A stretch of 64,000 nt of DNA from Rhopalosiphum padi (GCF_020882245.1 NC_083599.1:5518001-5582000); one strand, 5' to 3'. Shown: positions 48,061-58,554, counted from the stretch's first letter. Notes: generated by a model from the sequence alone, not told the origin. Translations and numbers: made by a program.

Positions 48061-49059
48061 TTATCTAGCTATTGTAACTATTGTAACTATTTATTTATAA
48101 CTATTGTAGTAAGTAACTACTATATAATGATGAAGTGCTTTTATTTTTGTTTTACACTTAATATTTAAAATTGTAATATTTGTGGTCAAGTGTACCACTA
48201 AGTATATTTTTTATTTTATTAATTATATATATAATATAAATTATATTATATAATAAACTGATCAGTGATTTACAATTTGTATTGTCTTAAGTTTTTATTA
48301 TTTCCTTTCTATAATAACACAATATATTTTTATTATAAATAATCATTGGAATTAATTTAAATACAATAATTATTTATTATTTGAATAATTAATATGGTAG
48401 AGGCTATTTCAAAAGAAAAATGTTGGGTGCTGATGAAGCCCTTTAGTCACCTACCTAATCTTAGAATCGAGGATTGTGCACAATTATGAGTAACTTTACT
48501 TTCTCCCACCACTATTAACAGCTATATCTACAATAAATAATCAAATGTTTAATAATGTGTTTAACAATATTATCAACAATAAATACATAAGTATTAATTA
48601 ATTTCATTATTAATGAGTGCCACAAAATTGTAAGTGCTATTTTCAGAATTGGGGTGCTATATTCCCTACTTTAATTGAGCATATATTATATGTATGTTAA
48701 TATTTTACATAAATATTAAAAAATACATACATATATAATATATTGATAAAATAAAACAAAATATTACTACTATGGAAAAATTATAATATTTAATTAATGT
48801 TAAATATATATGATTAATAGTATTTCAGGGAAACAATATTTTTAATATAATACAATTGTATGCTTATATTATCATTTCCTAAATAACAATATATACTGAT
48901 TTTGTTTTTAATGTTCATTTAATTTCAAACCGGTGGCCAAACAACAATATATAAACATTAATATCATATTATTTAATCAAAATATGATGAAATCCAAATA
49001 ATTATATAATGTAATCATTATAAAAATAATAATACATAAACGATCAAAAAATGTTATCT
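48061..49059. other. AT-rich 3' subterminal region of the CACTA-like element
   Basis: No ORF. It includes polyadenylation-like AATAAA motifs and ends with AACGATCAAAAAATGTTATCT before the right inverted repeat. Confidence 0.5.
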
Positions 49060-49070
49060 TGCTATCTGGG
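49060..49070 (-). repeat. Right terminal inverted repeat, TGCTATCTGGG
   Basis: Perfect inverse complement of 39779-39789. AA follows it, as AA precedes the left copy. Confidence 0.6.
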
Positions 49071-49142
49071 AAGTCCATGTTTTTATACAAATAGTTTTCT
49101 ATTTTTTTATTAAATTAAAATACTTTTCAAAAAAATAAAATA

Positions 49143-50034
49143 ATGTCGGTCAATTCATTTAGGAGTGATGATGAAGAATCCTTTGCTGTAAGCGATGTAA
49201 GTATAAAAAAAAAATATGTCTATATATTTATATAGATATATATTTTATATTTAAATAGAATCAAATATTAAGCCATAGTTGGTAAAGATAAATATAACGT
49301 TACTATTACTTTTTTAAATGTTAAAATTATTAAACATTTAATTAAAACTGTGTATAAACTAAAAAACATTAACTAATCGCTTAAATATTGTTATAGGTGG
49401 ATATGATAGAAGCGCAAGATAGAAAAACTGGAACAAAACCGGGTAGTCAAAAGAGGGTCTGTGAGAAAAAAAATAATGGAAAAAAATCGAAAAAAGTGAG
49501 TGATTTTACATAACCCATCAGGTGAACAAAATTATAATTAAATTATTTTTTTAAAGAATGTTTCTTATTGAGATAAAATTGGGAAAATGATGAAAGATCA
49601 CAAAATTGCACTCGAAGTCAGAAATTCAATGAGCATTCGGCAAGACGATGGGATTTTAATTGTAAAGGCACCTGCTGACGAAAAATCAACTGACTATTGG
49701 ACGTTGTCGCATTATAAAACAAAAAACATTGAGCATGTTGATTCTAAGGACAGGTGATATACTATATTATTTTACTATCGCGCTTCGAATATAACTAAAT
49801 AACTATAGTATACATTAATACTATAGTTATTTATTTTTTAAGTAAGATATTATTATAAAAAATAATTTTTGTATGAATATTTTTTACAGATGGAAACATG
49901 CTGAGTGTTCGATGAAACTTTCAATAACCGATCAGGCAAAGGACCAAGCGATATCGAGTGAGCTAAACGAATTGGTTCAAACACTTTTCGACCGCTTTAT
50001 GAAAGATTCAAAGAAAAAAATTACACGTATTTGA
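49143..50034 (+). CDS. Small four-exon gene of unknown function
   Basis: Proposed exons: 49143-49196 (MSVNSFRSDDEESFAVSD, donor GTAAGT), 49397 to ~49495/49499 (basic, KRVCEKKNNGKKSKK), ~49573-49753 and 49890-50034. Exons 1/2 and 3/4 join in frame. Joining exons 2/3 needs the second of two overlapping donors (GTGAGTG) to keep frame. The protein is ~160 aa: acidic start, lysine-rich nuclear-type stretch, then a conserved-looking region (MMKDHKIALEVRNSMSIRQD, STDYWTLSHYKTKNIEHV) and a helical C-terminus (ELNELVQTLFDRFMKDSKKK). I recognise no domain. The gene starts 72 bp outside the CACTA-like right end. An AATAAA-like signal lies near 50080. Confidence 0.5.
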
Positions 50035-50302
50035 TATGTAATAAACTATGTTTATAATAGTGGTGGAAATCATTTAATAAATAATAAAACTTTTATTACA
50101 ATATATTATGTCTATTTTATTTAAATAAAAAAAAATAATACATTCATAGGTTAAAATAAAAAAAAATAATATAAAAATTATTATTAATAGTTAATATATA
50201 ACTATATAAGCAGTATTAATAAATAATGATATATTTTTTTCGATAGCGAAATATTTTGAAAAAATCATAATTCATAAATATATATATATATTTTTTTTTT
50301 TA
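50035..50302. other. AT-rich convergent intergenic region
   Basis: No ORF. It holds the 3' signals of the two converging genes and a short (TA)n tract at ~50278-50290. Confidence 0.5.
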
Positions 50303-50755
50303 TTACAATATTATTAAATCCTGCAAAATCATGTTTGATAAAGAATTAAAATGAAATTGTAATAGCTCGTACATGAATGAAATATTATCACTTTGTATAT
50401 TGCTATAGCTGAAATCATAATTTTGAATATTATATTGGTTTGTAAACTCGTTTCGTTGACAAGACAATGGTAACCCGTTTACGTCAGCCTTGATTAACGC
50501 GTAAGCTGTATCGAATGTTTTTTGGTATGATTCCAACTTTTTCTGTTTTTCAACTATATACAAGTCTATACAATGTTGTAATTGTTTTAAACGATGAAGC
50601 TCAACATGAGATAATGTTATGTAATTATCATTAGAATATAAAACAATAGTTGATTGGTTTACGTTAACAGAGTAGAAAAAGTTGTCTGAAATTCTAACAC
50701 GTTTACATCGAGTATGTAAATTATTAATAATTGTATTAAAATTGTTTTCACACAT
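50303..50755 (-). CDS. Unrecognised 150-aa protein
   Basis: An intact frame starting MCENNFNTIINNLHTRCKRV and ending in hydrophobic LQDLIIL. The central part is helical (LSHVELHRLKQLQHCIDLYI, VEKQKKLESYQKTF) with polar, Asn/Tyr-rich flanks. Codon use is AT-rich like the host. No motif that I can name. It converges on the four-exon gene at 49143-50034. Length and helical character argue for a real gene, but it could be chance in this composition. Confidence 0.4.
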   Translation of the reverse strand: MCENNFNTIINNLHTRCKRVRISDNFFYSVNVNQSTIVLYSNDNYITLSHVELHRLKQLQHCIDLYIVEKQKKLESYQKTFDTAYALIKADVNGLPLSCQRNEFTNQYNIQNYDFSYSNIQSDNISFMYELLQFHFNSLSNMILQDLIIL

Positions 50756-51327
50756 TAATGTTCACCACTGTTCTAGATCAAGCGTTACAACTTTTTTAGT
50801 TAATTTACATTCTAATAATATAATAATTGAAATCTGTTTATTAACTAGAAGTCCAACCGTCACACTTTTCTTGCTAAAAGGACGGATATCGAACACTGAT
50901 TTTGATACAACGAGTGATGGATTCATATTATATGTTGATGAGTTCTACCAATGGTGAACACTTTTTGAACAACAATAATTTTCTAAAATATTAAAAAAAA
51001 ATGTAGTAAAGAGCTATTGTTTTTAAGTATGAATATGATCAGTAGGAAGCTTAGCTTAAACTAGTAATTTTTATTTACTTCTACATATTATATACCAGGG
51101 GTGGCCACAACGAGGCTCGCAAGCCACATGCGGCTCTTAAATCAGTTTCGTGCGGCTCTTGAACTAAATTTAGACTAAACTTAATTAATATAAAATTTCG
51201 TTAGAAACGTTAGATAGCATTTTTATTGCCGTCGATTTCGTTATAATTACAGTCGTTATTACGACCGCGTCAGACGACGACGATAATTTCCGGCGACAAT
51301 TTCCGATATCGCGTTGCTGAAGAATAT

Positions 51328-51819
51328 ATGAATAAGATGTCAGGCCTTGCTGAAGAAATCAATCGCAGATTTAATAATTTAAGATCACTTAAACCTTCTT
51401 TTTCATTCCTGGAAAATCCTTTTGCTGTTGATGTTGTGAGCGATGGCTGTCCTATTTCATCACCAATAACAAAGGATACAGGAGCTGTAGAGTTGGAGTT
51501 ACTAGAACTGCAAGAAGACGAAGGACTAAAAGGACTTAAACGAAGTGGCGTTTCAACCATAGAATTTTGGAAAAATGTCCCAGAAGAAAAATACCCACAA
51601 ACAAAAATGTGTGCTATGAAACTTATTTCAATCTTTGGCACTACTTATGTGTGTGAATCATTGTACTCAACGTTAAAATTCGTTAAATCTAAATATCGAT
51701 CTGAACTAACTGATGAACATTTAAGTGAACTTGTGCGAACTGCGCTTACAAATTATCAGCCCGATTTCACAAAGCTCACAGAAAAAATGAACACTCGAAA
51801 AAGCACTTCTCATAAATAA
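51328..51819 (+). pseudogene. C-terminal fragment of a hAT transposase
   Basis: A 163-codon frame matching only the C-terminal dimerisation region of GTF2IRD2/ZBED-like hAT transposases: FWKNVPEEKYPQTKMCAMKL, SIFGTTYVCESLYSTLKFVK, YRSELTDEHLSELVRTALTN. It aligns in style with the last ~100 residues of the 602-aa transposase at 28791-30599 but is clearly a different subfamily. The RNase-H-like catalytic core and BED finger are absent, so it has no transposase activity. Confidence 0.88.
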
Positions 51820-51965
51820 ATCAATAATAATGTTAATAACTATGTCAATAATAATAATGTTTTATGTAGTGTAAAAAATAAACGTTCTGTCAAATCAATA
51901 ATAATGTTAATAACTTTGTCAATAATAATAATGTTTTATGTAATGTAAAAAATAAACGTTCCTTC
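51818..51965 (+). repeat. 74-bp tandem duplication in the hAT 3' UTR
   Basis: AAATCAATAATAATGTTAAT starts at 51818 and again at 51892. Each copy ends with AAAAAATAAACGTTC, so the polyadenylation-like AATAAA is duplicated too. Confidence 0.9.
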
Positions 51966-52142
51966 AATTTGAGTTCATTTTTCAATGTGTCTTCATTTCA
52001 AAAACATCGCTTTACAATGTGGCTCACCTCAAATTAGCTTTATAAATTTGCGGCTCCCAAAGTTAAGGTTAGTGGCCACCCCTGTTATATACTAAACCTA
52101 TGAGGGGGGGGTGGTCTAGACATTTAAAAAAAAAAAAAAAAT

Positions 52143-52282
52143 GTGAACATGTGGCCAAGTCAGATAGCGAGTAAAGGGCTATTATACTTACCTACTTACC
52201 TAACCATAGAACCTGAAATTGTATAAACATTAACATATTTAATTTAAACTAGACGCGTTATCCCACTAGGCCACATGTTCAC
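52143..52282. repeat. 140-bp inverted-repeat element with tRNA A-box-like arms
   Basis: The 14-bp arms GTGAACATGTGGCC (52143-52156) and GGCCACATGTTCAC (52269-52282) are perfect inverses. Read on the minus strand, the right arm continues ATGTGGCCTAGTGGGATAAC, which fits the Pol III A box (TRGYNNARNNG) and resembles the 5' half of some tRNAs. No B box was found. A poly(A) run precedes the left arm. It may be a MITE or a head-to-head pair of tRNA-derived SINE ends. Confidence 0.6.
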
Positions 52283-52385
52283 GAGGTATTAAATCATGTA
52301 TTAACACAATTAAATTATTTATTATAGTAATAAATATTTATTTACCATAGCTTAAAAAAGTTAGAAGTTAGAATCATACAATTTG

Positions 52386-52793
52386 TCAGCAAACAGTATC
52401 ATATGACCTAGATTCACAATTACATTCACAAATGTTGTTAATATTACCGTATTTTTTTATCACATTTTCAATAAACTGATTTCCTTTTGATAATAGAACA
52501 TAATATATACATTTCGGATTCCATCTTGAGTGTTCGATCCATGGATTATCATCTTTTTCCCAATTATGTAAGATAAGTCCACAGCAAAAACATTCAACGA
52601 TATCTTTTTTTCCTGAATATATAAAACCGCATTCAGCTAATGAGTATTTATCTTGAGATGAAGTTAGTGGAAATAAATTGAATGTTTTCAATCTTGATGA
52701 AAATGTAGTATATTGTGGATGTGCAGGATATACATTGTTTCGTACTAAAGTAACAAGTGAGCAAAAATTGTTGCTAAATTTTTGAAAATTCAT
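52386..52793 (-). CDS. Single-BIR (IAP-like) protein
   Basis: The frame is open from 52859; I prefer the Met at 52793 (MNFQKFSNNF) because the preceding 22 residues are hydrophobic and look unrelated. That gives ~135 aa. The BIR domain spans about residues 30-105: FSSRLKTFNLFP, YSLAECGFIYSGKKDIVECF, then zinc ligands CxxC (CFCC), WEKDDNPWIEHSRW and HxxxxxxC (HSRWNPKC). All four ligands are present. BIR domains bind caspases or chromosomal proteins; there is no RING or second BIR, so it resembles short survivin-type or virus-type IAPs. No intron is visible. It could be a host IAP paralogue, an exon of a larger gene, or a gene brought in by a mobile element. Confidence 0.75.
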   Translation of the reverse strand: MNFQKFSNNFCSLVTLVRNNVYPAHPQYTTFSSRLKTFNLFPLTSSQDKYSLAECGFIYSGKKDIVECFCCGLILHNWEKDDNPWIEHSRWNPKCIYYVLLSKGNQFIENVIKKYGNINNICECNCESRSYDTVC

Positions 52794-52951
52794 TTTTTTA
52801 AACTGAAAATATTCACTTACAAAAAAAATGTTTAACAGAAAATAACAGAACTTGATCAAACGAAGGTTTATTACTAACTGAACTAAAGTGGATTAAATAA
52901 ACAATTTATAACTTTTTTTAAAAAGATACAGTGTAACCAATATGTATGATA

Positions 52952-53152
52952 TACAGGGAAAAAAAATAATGGCTTGAGGCGGAAAGTCCCGCTTGATTTT
53001 TTAAAATCTCCCTGCTCAAAAGTGCTCAAAACATACATTATGGTTTTTGAAAAACAGTGTTTTTTCGTGTTACAGGGAAAAAAAATAGCTTGAGGGGGAT
53101 AGTCCCCCTTAAACTTTTAAAATCTCCCTGCCCAAAAGTGCTCAGAACATAC
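52952..53152 (+). repeat. Two diverged copies of an ~82-bp unit, ~119 bp apart
   Basis: TACAGGGAAAAAAAATA...CTTGAGG starts at 52952 and 53071. Each copy goes on to AGTCCC, AAAATCTCCCTGC and AAAAGTGCTCA and ends at ACATACA. Confidence 0.88.
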
Positions 53153-53328
53153 AAATACATACTACTTCCATAAGTTTTCCTTCAAGTAACTGTAAAAAAA
53201 AATTCCAGCATCAGTATGGAAAAAAATTTAGAGCGTATGAAATTTAATTTTTACGAAATCGCGTAAAATAACGATATATTACAATTTAAATATAGGTAAT
53301 AATATAATATATCCAACCAATTATCATT

Positions 53329-53400
53329 GACTAACAAATCATCTCCGTTCAGAATCGTTTTTCGTATACAATGATACCCGTCATTGCATTCAAATTTAAC
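53329..53400 (+). repeat. Dispersed 72-bp repeat, copy 1
   Basis: Matches 54079-54150 at all but about six positions: ACAAATCAT, CGTTCAGAATCGTT, ATTGCATTCAAATTTAAC. Both copies are preceded by AATATAATATATCC. Confidence 0.9.
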
Positions 53401-54078
53401 ACATCCATTATAGTGATTAGTGACCTAATCTCCATCTCTACTATACAGCAGAGCGATACCCACTTGCCCATTTTTTACAATTAAGTATAATAATATTATA
53501 TCGGTTACATTATTAATTAATCTATTTTTTTGTAAATTGATTATTTCAGGCCTTTTGCTAACATGCTATTTTAAACTAGTAGTATATAATATTAATATAA
53601 TTTATATTAATTATTAATATAATATGTGTATATTAAAATATATTATATTATTATTATTATTATTATCGTCTGACCGTCGACTATAATATGCAATCGTTAG
53701 TCACAATTTTTATTTCTAAGCATTTAAAGTTCAAATACTGACAAAAATTCGTCAAAAACATGAATATTTTTAACTATTTGGTAGTTAAAACTTTATAAAT
53801 ATTTTACTATCAAAAGCTAAGAATTTAAAATTTAATACTATGCTGTCCATAAGTTCAGCTTAGAATAATTATAAAAAAATTTGAGGATTATTCAATTAAA
53901 ACAATTTTACGAGAATTTAAAGTTTTAATTTTAATTTCAAATCAAAAATACGAATTTTGTTATTTTTAAAAAATTACCAAACGTAGGATATTGAAACTTT
54001 TACTTAAATGTTTGAATTTGTTTCAAATAGAATATATGTCAATATTTAAATATAATATATCCTAGAGTCTAGGACCTA

Positions 54079-54150
54079 GACTGACAAATCATCTTCGTTC
54101 AGAATCGTTCTTCGTAAACAATGATACCTATCATTGCATTCAAATTTAAC
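54079..54150 (+). repeat. Dispersed 72-bp repeat, copy 2
   Basis: Second copy of the repeat at 53329-53400, about 750 bp away. An AATGATACC...TCATT near-palindrome lies inside. Likely part of an abundant unidentified transposon. Confidence 0.9.
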
Positions 54151-55663
54151 CTACCATAGTCCGAGGTCCACCCACCCCCTATACAGGGTGATTTTTTTAT
54201 CGTGAACCAGTAAATATCTCGGTAAATATTAGGAATTTTAAAATAATTTTTTTTTTAAACTTTCTAGGTTTTACTATTTTACACTGTGTTACAAGTTTGA
54301 TAATTTTAACTTCTTCCCTTATTTGATAAAAAACTATCAACTTTCGATTTTCAAATGGCAATACATATTTTCGATAACGAAAATTTATAAACATACTGAA
54401 AAAAATAATTTTAACGTTTATAGAACTTAATTTCAGTAATCCGTTCGCGACTTATTACCGTTTAAATATTCGTTCAATTTACTGCTACCGGGTAGTTTAT
54501 CAAACCCAACAGTAAAGACCAGAAGTAAAAACGAAATGATATCTTAATTTAACAATACCCATAACGATCATAATCGATAATAAATCTTAGGTAGCAAGAT
54601 AGATAAACAATACTGTTAGAAAAAAAAATGTCCTATCAACACTCCCACCAGAAAACCGTGGTGTCAGTGAGCGACTAGTCTGCCGCATCGAGGTTGAATC
54701 AGTTATAAAGTATAAAAATAACATATTACAATTTACTATCGTGGTTACATAGTACATCACTGGTTACTGATTCTTGGTATAGGACTTATCACGTATTATT
54801 TTAACAAAAAAATGATAATAAATGGCGGTTAACTGTTAATGTTAATTTTCCATTATCAAATATCGAATATTAATTATTAATTAATTAATATTCTTTGAAC
54901 GTTTAACCACAGAATACGTTTTAAGTAAATACTATGTAAATGTGTATTATTTTAAATATAAATTTAAGGTTTAAACCAATTATTTCAATGCATATGTATT
55001 TTGTGATAGTGTTTTAATGTTGTATTTTGGTTAAACAATTTGAATTTAATTAAAAGTATACTTCAATCCAATCAGCAATAGTATTATGTGTATGACAATT
55101 AGTTTTCATACTTTTCCGACAACTTTTTTTGTATAATTTATTGGTAAGTTCAATCTAAAATTAATAAATTAGAATTTTTTTTTTTATTAAATGATTTATG
55201 CATAATATTATTGGCAAATAATAACCATGGTTCAAATATCTTAATTTTATTTCAGTGGCAATTCGTAGAATTGGTGTAATTAATCAAAAATAACAGTGAA
55301 ATATATGACTAGCTCAATTTGACCAGCAATTAATGCAAATTCATATTGCTTTCTACTGGTACCTATCTGATGACTATAAATTAATAAATAAAATAAAATT
55401 GGAATAAAAGAATAAAATATACATATATCTATATTATATTTTAATCTTTTAACAAACTAAACAATCTATTATGTAAGTATGAATTTTTTTATAAAATAAA
55501 TAATTTGATGTTAATTATAATTTTTGTTCATTTTTTAGGAAATTTATTTTATTTTATTTCAAATTCCAATTGCATTTAATAGTACTAACTTTTAATTCAA
55601 ATATCTATAACAATATTGGATGAACAAATACAAATTGCTGTTTTGGTTAGCCACAGCATAATA

Positions 55664-55765
55664 CAGTGAAACTTCTAATTAACGGTCACCAAAGGGACCA
55701 TAAATAATGACCGCTATTTAGAGGTAGCTGTCCTATAGAGGTGACCATTAACGGAAGTTTTACTG
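55664..55765. mobile_element. 102-bp pogo/Tigger-like MITE
   Basis: The left end CAGTGAAACTTCTAATTAAC and the right end, reversed, CAGTAAAACTTCCGTTAATG are imperfect inverses, and both continue GGTCACC. TA flanks both sides, as for Tc1/mariner/pogo insertions. No coding capacity. Confidence 0.8.
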
Positions 55766-55998
55766 TACATCTCACCTGATAACTTAATAAGTATGTATAC
55801 AATTTTTTTTGTATAGAATCAATTCTATAAATAATTTAATGTTTTTTTTTTTTTTAGTTGCATTCTGATAAAAAAAATAACAGTGCAGCATCAAGACCAA
55901 CTACTTCTAAATTTGTAAAAATTGTTGATGATCACATTAATAGTTAATTGTATGTTTAAATAATTAGGTTAAGTTATTGGTACATAACATAAGTAGGG

Positions 55999-56470
55999 CG
56001 GCGCTTTCCATTACCGCACAAACATGACCTAATACCGCACAAAGTGTATAACACCGCACACAAAAATAGTACGATACCGCACAGATTTATAAAAAGGTAT
56101 AGCCTAATTCCGCATACAACAAATGGTACAATACCACATAAATTTATTAAATATAAAAATTTTACATAGAATTAAATAGTTAAAAATAATTTTTAGTCAT
56201 AATTTGTAGTAGTATTAGTAATAATAGTAACACAAATGTAATAATTTAAACATAAATGTTATTGTAGATACCTATATTGGTTTAAAATGTAAACCAATTT
56301 GTACACTGTGAATACAATCTTTTACAGATAAAGTTTAATAATGTCGTTATAGATAATTGTCGATAAGTGACGATAATCGTCCAAAATATAAATGTGCGGC
56401 AATGGGATATCCAGTATTTTAAAATCTGTGTGCAGTTTTGTCCCATGCATATTTATAACGGGCGATGCCC
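55999..56470. mobile_element. 472-bp candidate MITE with ACCGCACA motifs
   Basis: Perfect 8-bp direct repeats AAGTAGGG lie at 55991-55998 and 56471-56478. The left end carries four spaced copies of ACCGCACA (56016-56082). The right end has the inverse TGTGCGGCAATGG. The extreme termini (CGGCGCTTTCC and GGGCATCGCCC) pair poorly, so family assignment is open. Confidence 0.55.
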
Positions 56471-57568
56471 AAGTAGGGCTATGGAGTTTTTATTAACCTA
56501 AATTGGCAAATTAAAATTTTTTTTTATATCTGAGTGTCATTTTTATGCAATATATTAAAAGATTTTTATATCATAAAATATTAATTAAAAATTAACATCA
56601 TTTCAAAAATAAGTGTAAAAATCAATAATTTTTTAAAACATCCATAGCCCTAAAAATATGTTGTACTCTATGTATAGAGTAGATAATGTAAAGTATGTTC
56701 AATGTTCATTTAATTTGTATTAATTTATCTAGGGTAGTGGACATGTTAAGTGTTAATATTTTTTATTAGGTATGACCTTACCCAAATCCTGCAAAAATTT
56801 GCACTACGGAAATTTGTTCATGTTCTAATAAAATTATTAATAACTAATGTGTTTATTGCCTTTGATAATTTAGTATTGAATTAATGTCCATTATTTGGTC
56901 TATTCACATACAAGATAGTTTTAATATAAAATGCAAATCATACATTATACGAAAAATATATACTAGTATAACTTATAATTATAAATGGAAAATCGGGTAG
57001 GCACGATGTACAACGAGCTCTAGGCCTATAACCTTGTATCAGATTAACAACACAGGACTCATTTTCTCGATGCACAAACCATTGTAATATCAGTCTGATG
57101 TAGGTTATTTGTCATGTCACTTAATTTGTGTAATCAAAATAATTTACCTATTCTATTTTTTTTTTAGTATACATAGATTGATTTGTAATTATTTTTATGT
57201 TTAATGAAAAGAAAACCTTTAATGGAAGGGGCATTGTAAAAATGTATAATTAAAAAAAAAGAAGAAATGTGTGAATAGACCTTTAACTACTTTAGTCTTA
57301 GCTCTATACCCTGAATCCAAGTACATATGGCAACCATATACATTTATATCTGCACATTTATGAATTATTTTTCTAAATACATAGAAATTGTTGATTTACT
57401 TTGTTTTAAAATGAAAAAATGTTATCTGTTTAATATAATCATTTACTATAGTAATTAAGATACACCATATTGTTTTTTAAAAAATATTTATTTTGTAATT
57501 TACTAATTATAACTCATCAATCTAATATAGAAATATAAATTATATTAAATAAATACATATGTATTTGT

Positions 57569-57955
57569 ATGTATTTGGAGGACATATCTTTATCAAGACG
57601 CAAAACTTTAGTTTGGCAGCAGGACGGTGCTCCAGCTCATAATAAAAATATTGTCATAGAGTATTTAAATTGCACTTTTGGTACAAATTGTATGGGAACG
57701 TACAGTCCAAAAATATGTTGGCCACCTCGTAGTCCCGATCTGACTTCGCCATATTATTTTCTTTGGGGTTATCTTCAAAGTGTAGTTTACAAAGAAATGC
57801 CTGCTAATGTAAATGATCTTAAACAAAAAATTAAAGATGCTTGTTCTAATATCTCAAATTATGTTTTAGTGAAAACTACTACAAATGAATTACTTAAACG
57901 ACTGGCAATTTGTTTGGAAGTAGATGGTCATCAGTTTGAACATCTATTAAAATAA
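57569..57955 (+). pseudogene. C-terminal fragment of a mariner/IS630-like transposase
   Basis: A 128-codon frame with LVWQQDGAPAHNKNIV (second catalytic Asp) and WPPRSPDLTSPYYFLWGYLQ (third catalytic Asp in SPDL; the usual downstream DFFLWG-type Asp reads Tyr), 37 residues apart. It ends with ICLEVDGHQFEHLL, the usual tail of insect mariner-like DDE proteins. The DNA-binding N-terminus and the first catalytic Asp are missing, and the DNA to the left has no matching frame. No flanking TA duplication or inverted repeats were recognised. Dead 5'-truncated copy. Confidence 0.88.
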
Positions 57956-58554
57956 ATTATTAATAAACTTTAATTGACTACTTACAAGTATTGTGTATGT
58001 GTTTGTTTGTTTTAATTAAATTTTGAACTTGTGGGTAACTCTCTGCTGTGTAACAGGTGTCGATTGGACCTCAGACATAGAGTAGGTCAAACCACGCATC
58101 GCATTTTAAAATCAATACATTCATCATCATCAATCCGTTCAGCATCTATTATGTAGTCCAACTGCGCATTCTGTTGTCCTATTAACAGTACTTGTTGGTG
58201 GTTATTAGGATAGGCGAGCTGCTGTGTTATGTGTAACCGATGACCACTTTTTGGAAAACGTGTTGGAAAAATATATACAAATAACAACACACAGAAACAA
58301 AACAAAAAATTTCAAATTCAAAAACAGTGAACAGAAAATTTTCAGAAAACAAGGGAAAATGTACCAAGATCTAGTTGACAAGCCCATGCCCTTCAAAATA
58401 GTTGAGTGTCATAGGTATAATGAAATGAATGGTAAGATTGTTTTTTATTAATATTACAAGTATAAATAAGGTAATAGCGTAATCAAAGAACAGTTAAAAC
58501 TTAACTGTCTACTGCAGTGTACAATAATTTATTACATAGTAACATAGTAAGACA

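Larger units (their letters stand above)
39779..49070 (+). mobile_element. Candidate 9.3-kb CACTA (CMC)-like DNA transposon with two genes
   Basis: An 11-bp perfect inverted pair, CCCAGATAGCA at 39779-39789 and TGCTATCTGGG at 49060-49070, brackets a Tnp2-like transposase gene and a DUF4806 gene, both on the plus strand. The flanks carry AA on each side, which could be a 2-bp target duplication but is too short to prove anything. Both ends are followed by several hundred bases of AT-rich subterminal sequence with many AATATTAT-type motifs. CACTA elements of plants likewise carry two genes, a Tnp2-type transposase and a second DNA-binding protein. That both genes belong to one mobile unit is my inference from the termini. 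Confidence 0.6.
51096..52084 (+). mobile_element. 989-bp hAT remnant with complete ends and 8-bp TSD
   Basis: Terminal repeats are CAGGGGTGGCCAC at the left and GTGGCCACCCCTG at the right, flanked by TTATATAC on both sides (51088-51095, 52085-52092). Subterminal TGCGGCTC motifs recur at both ends (51130-51165; GCGGCTCCC near 52051). Only the C-terminal transposase region remains, so it is an internal-deletion derivative of an autonomous hAT. Its ends resemble those of the hAT at 28140-30840. Confidence 0.95.
52860..57568. other. AT-rich, repeat-littered region without clear genes
   Basis: 4.7 kb with no ORF that I can support. It holds a 120-bp tandem duplication, two dispersed 72-bp repeats, a lone CTATACAGGGTGATTTTTTT terminus-like motif at 54180, a (TTA)n microsatellite at ~53640-53670, a Tigger-like MITE and a 472-bp candidate MITE. 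A polypyrimidine tract plus AG at ~55857 precedes a 29-codon open tail that I do not call as an exon. Confidence 0.6.

Noticed and set aside
51270..51641. Minus-strand 123-codon ORF
   Set aside because: Antisense shadow of the hAT transposase fragment.
55861..55949. Terminal exon of an unknown gene (29 codons after a polypyrimidine-AG)
   Set aside because: Too short, no partner exon, no recognisable protein; T-rich tracts are frequent here.
58087..58396. Minus-strand ORFs of 72 and 63 codons
   Set aside because: They overlap the SET gene's first visible exon and its acceptor; hydrophobic low-complexity translations.
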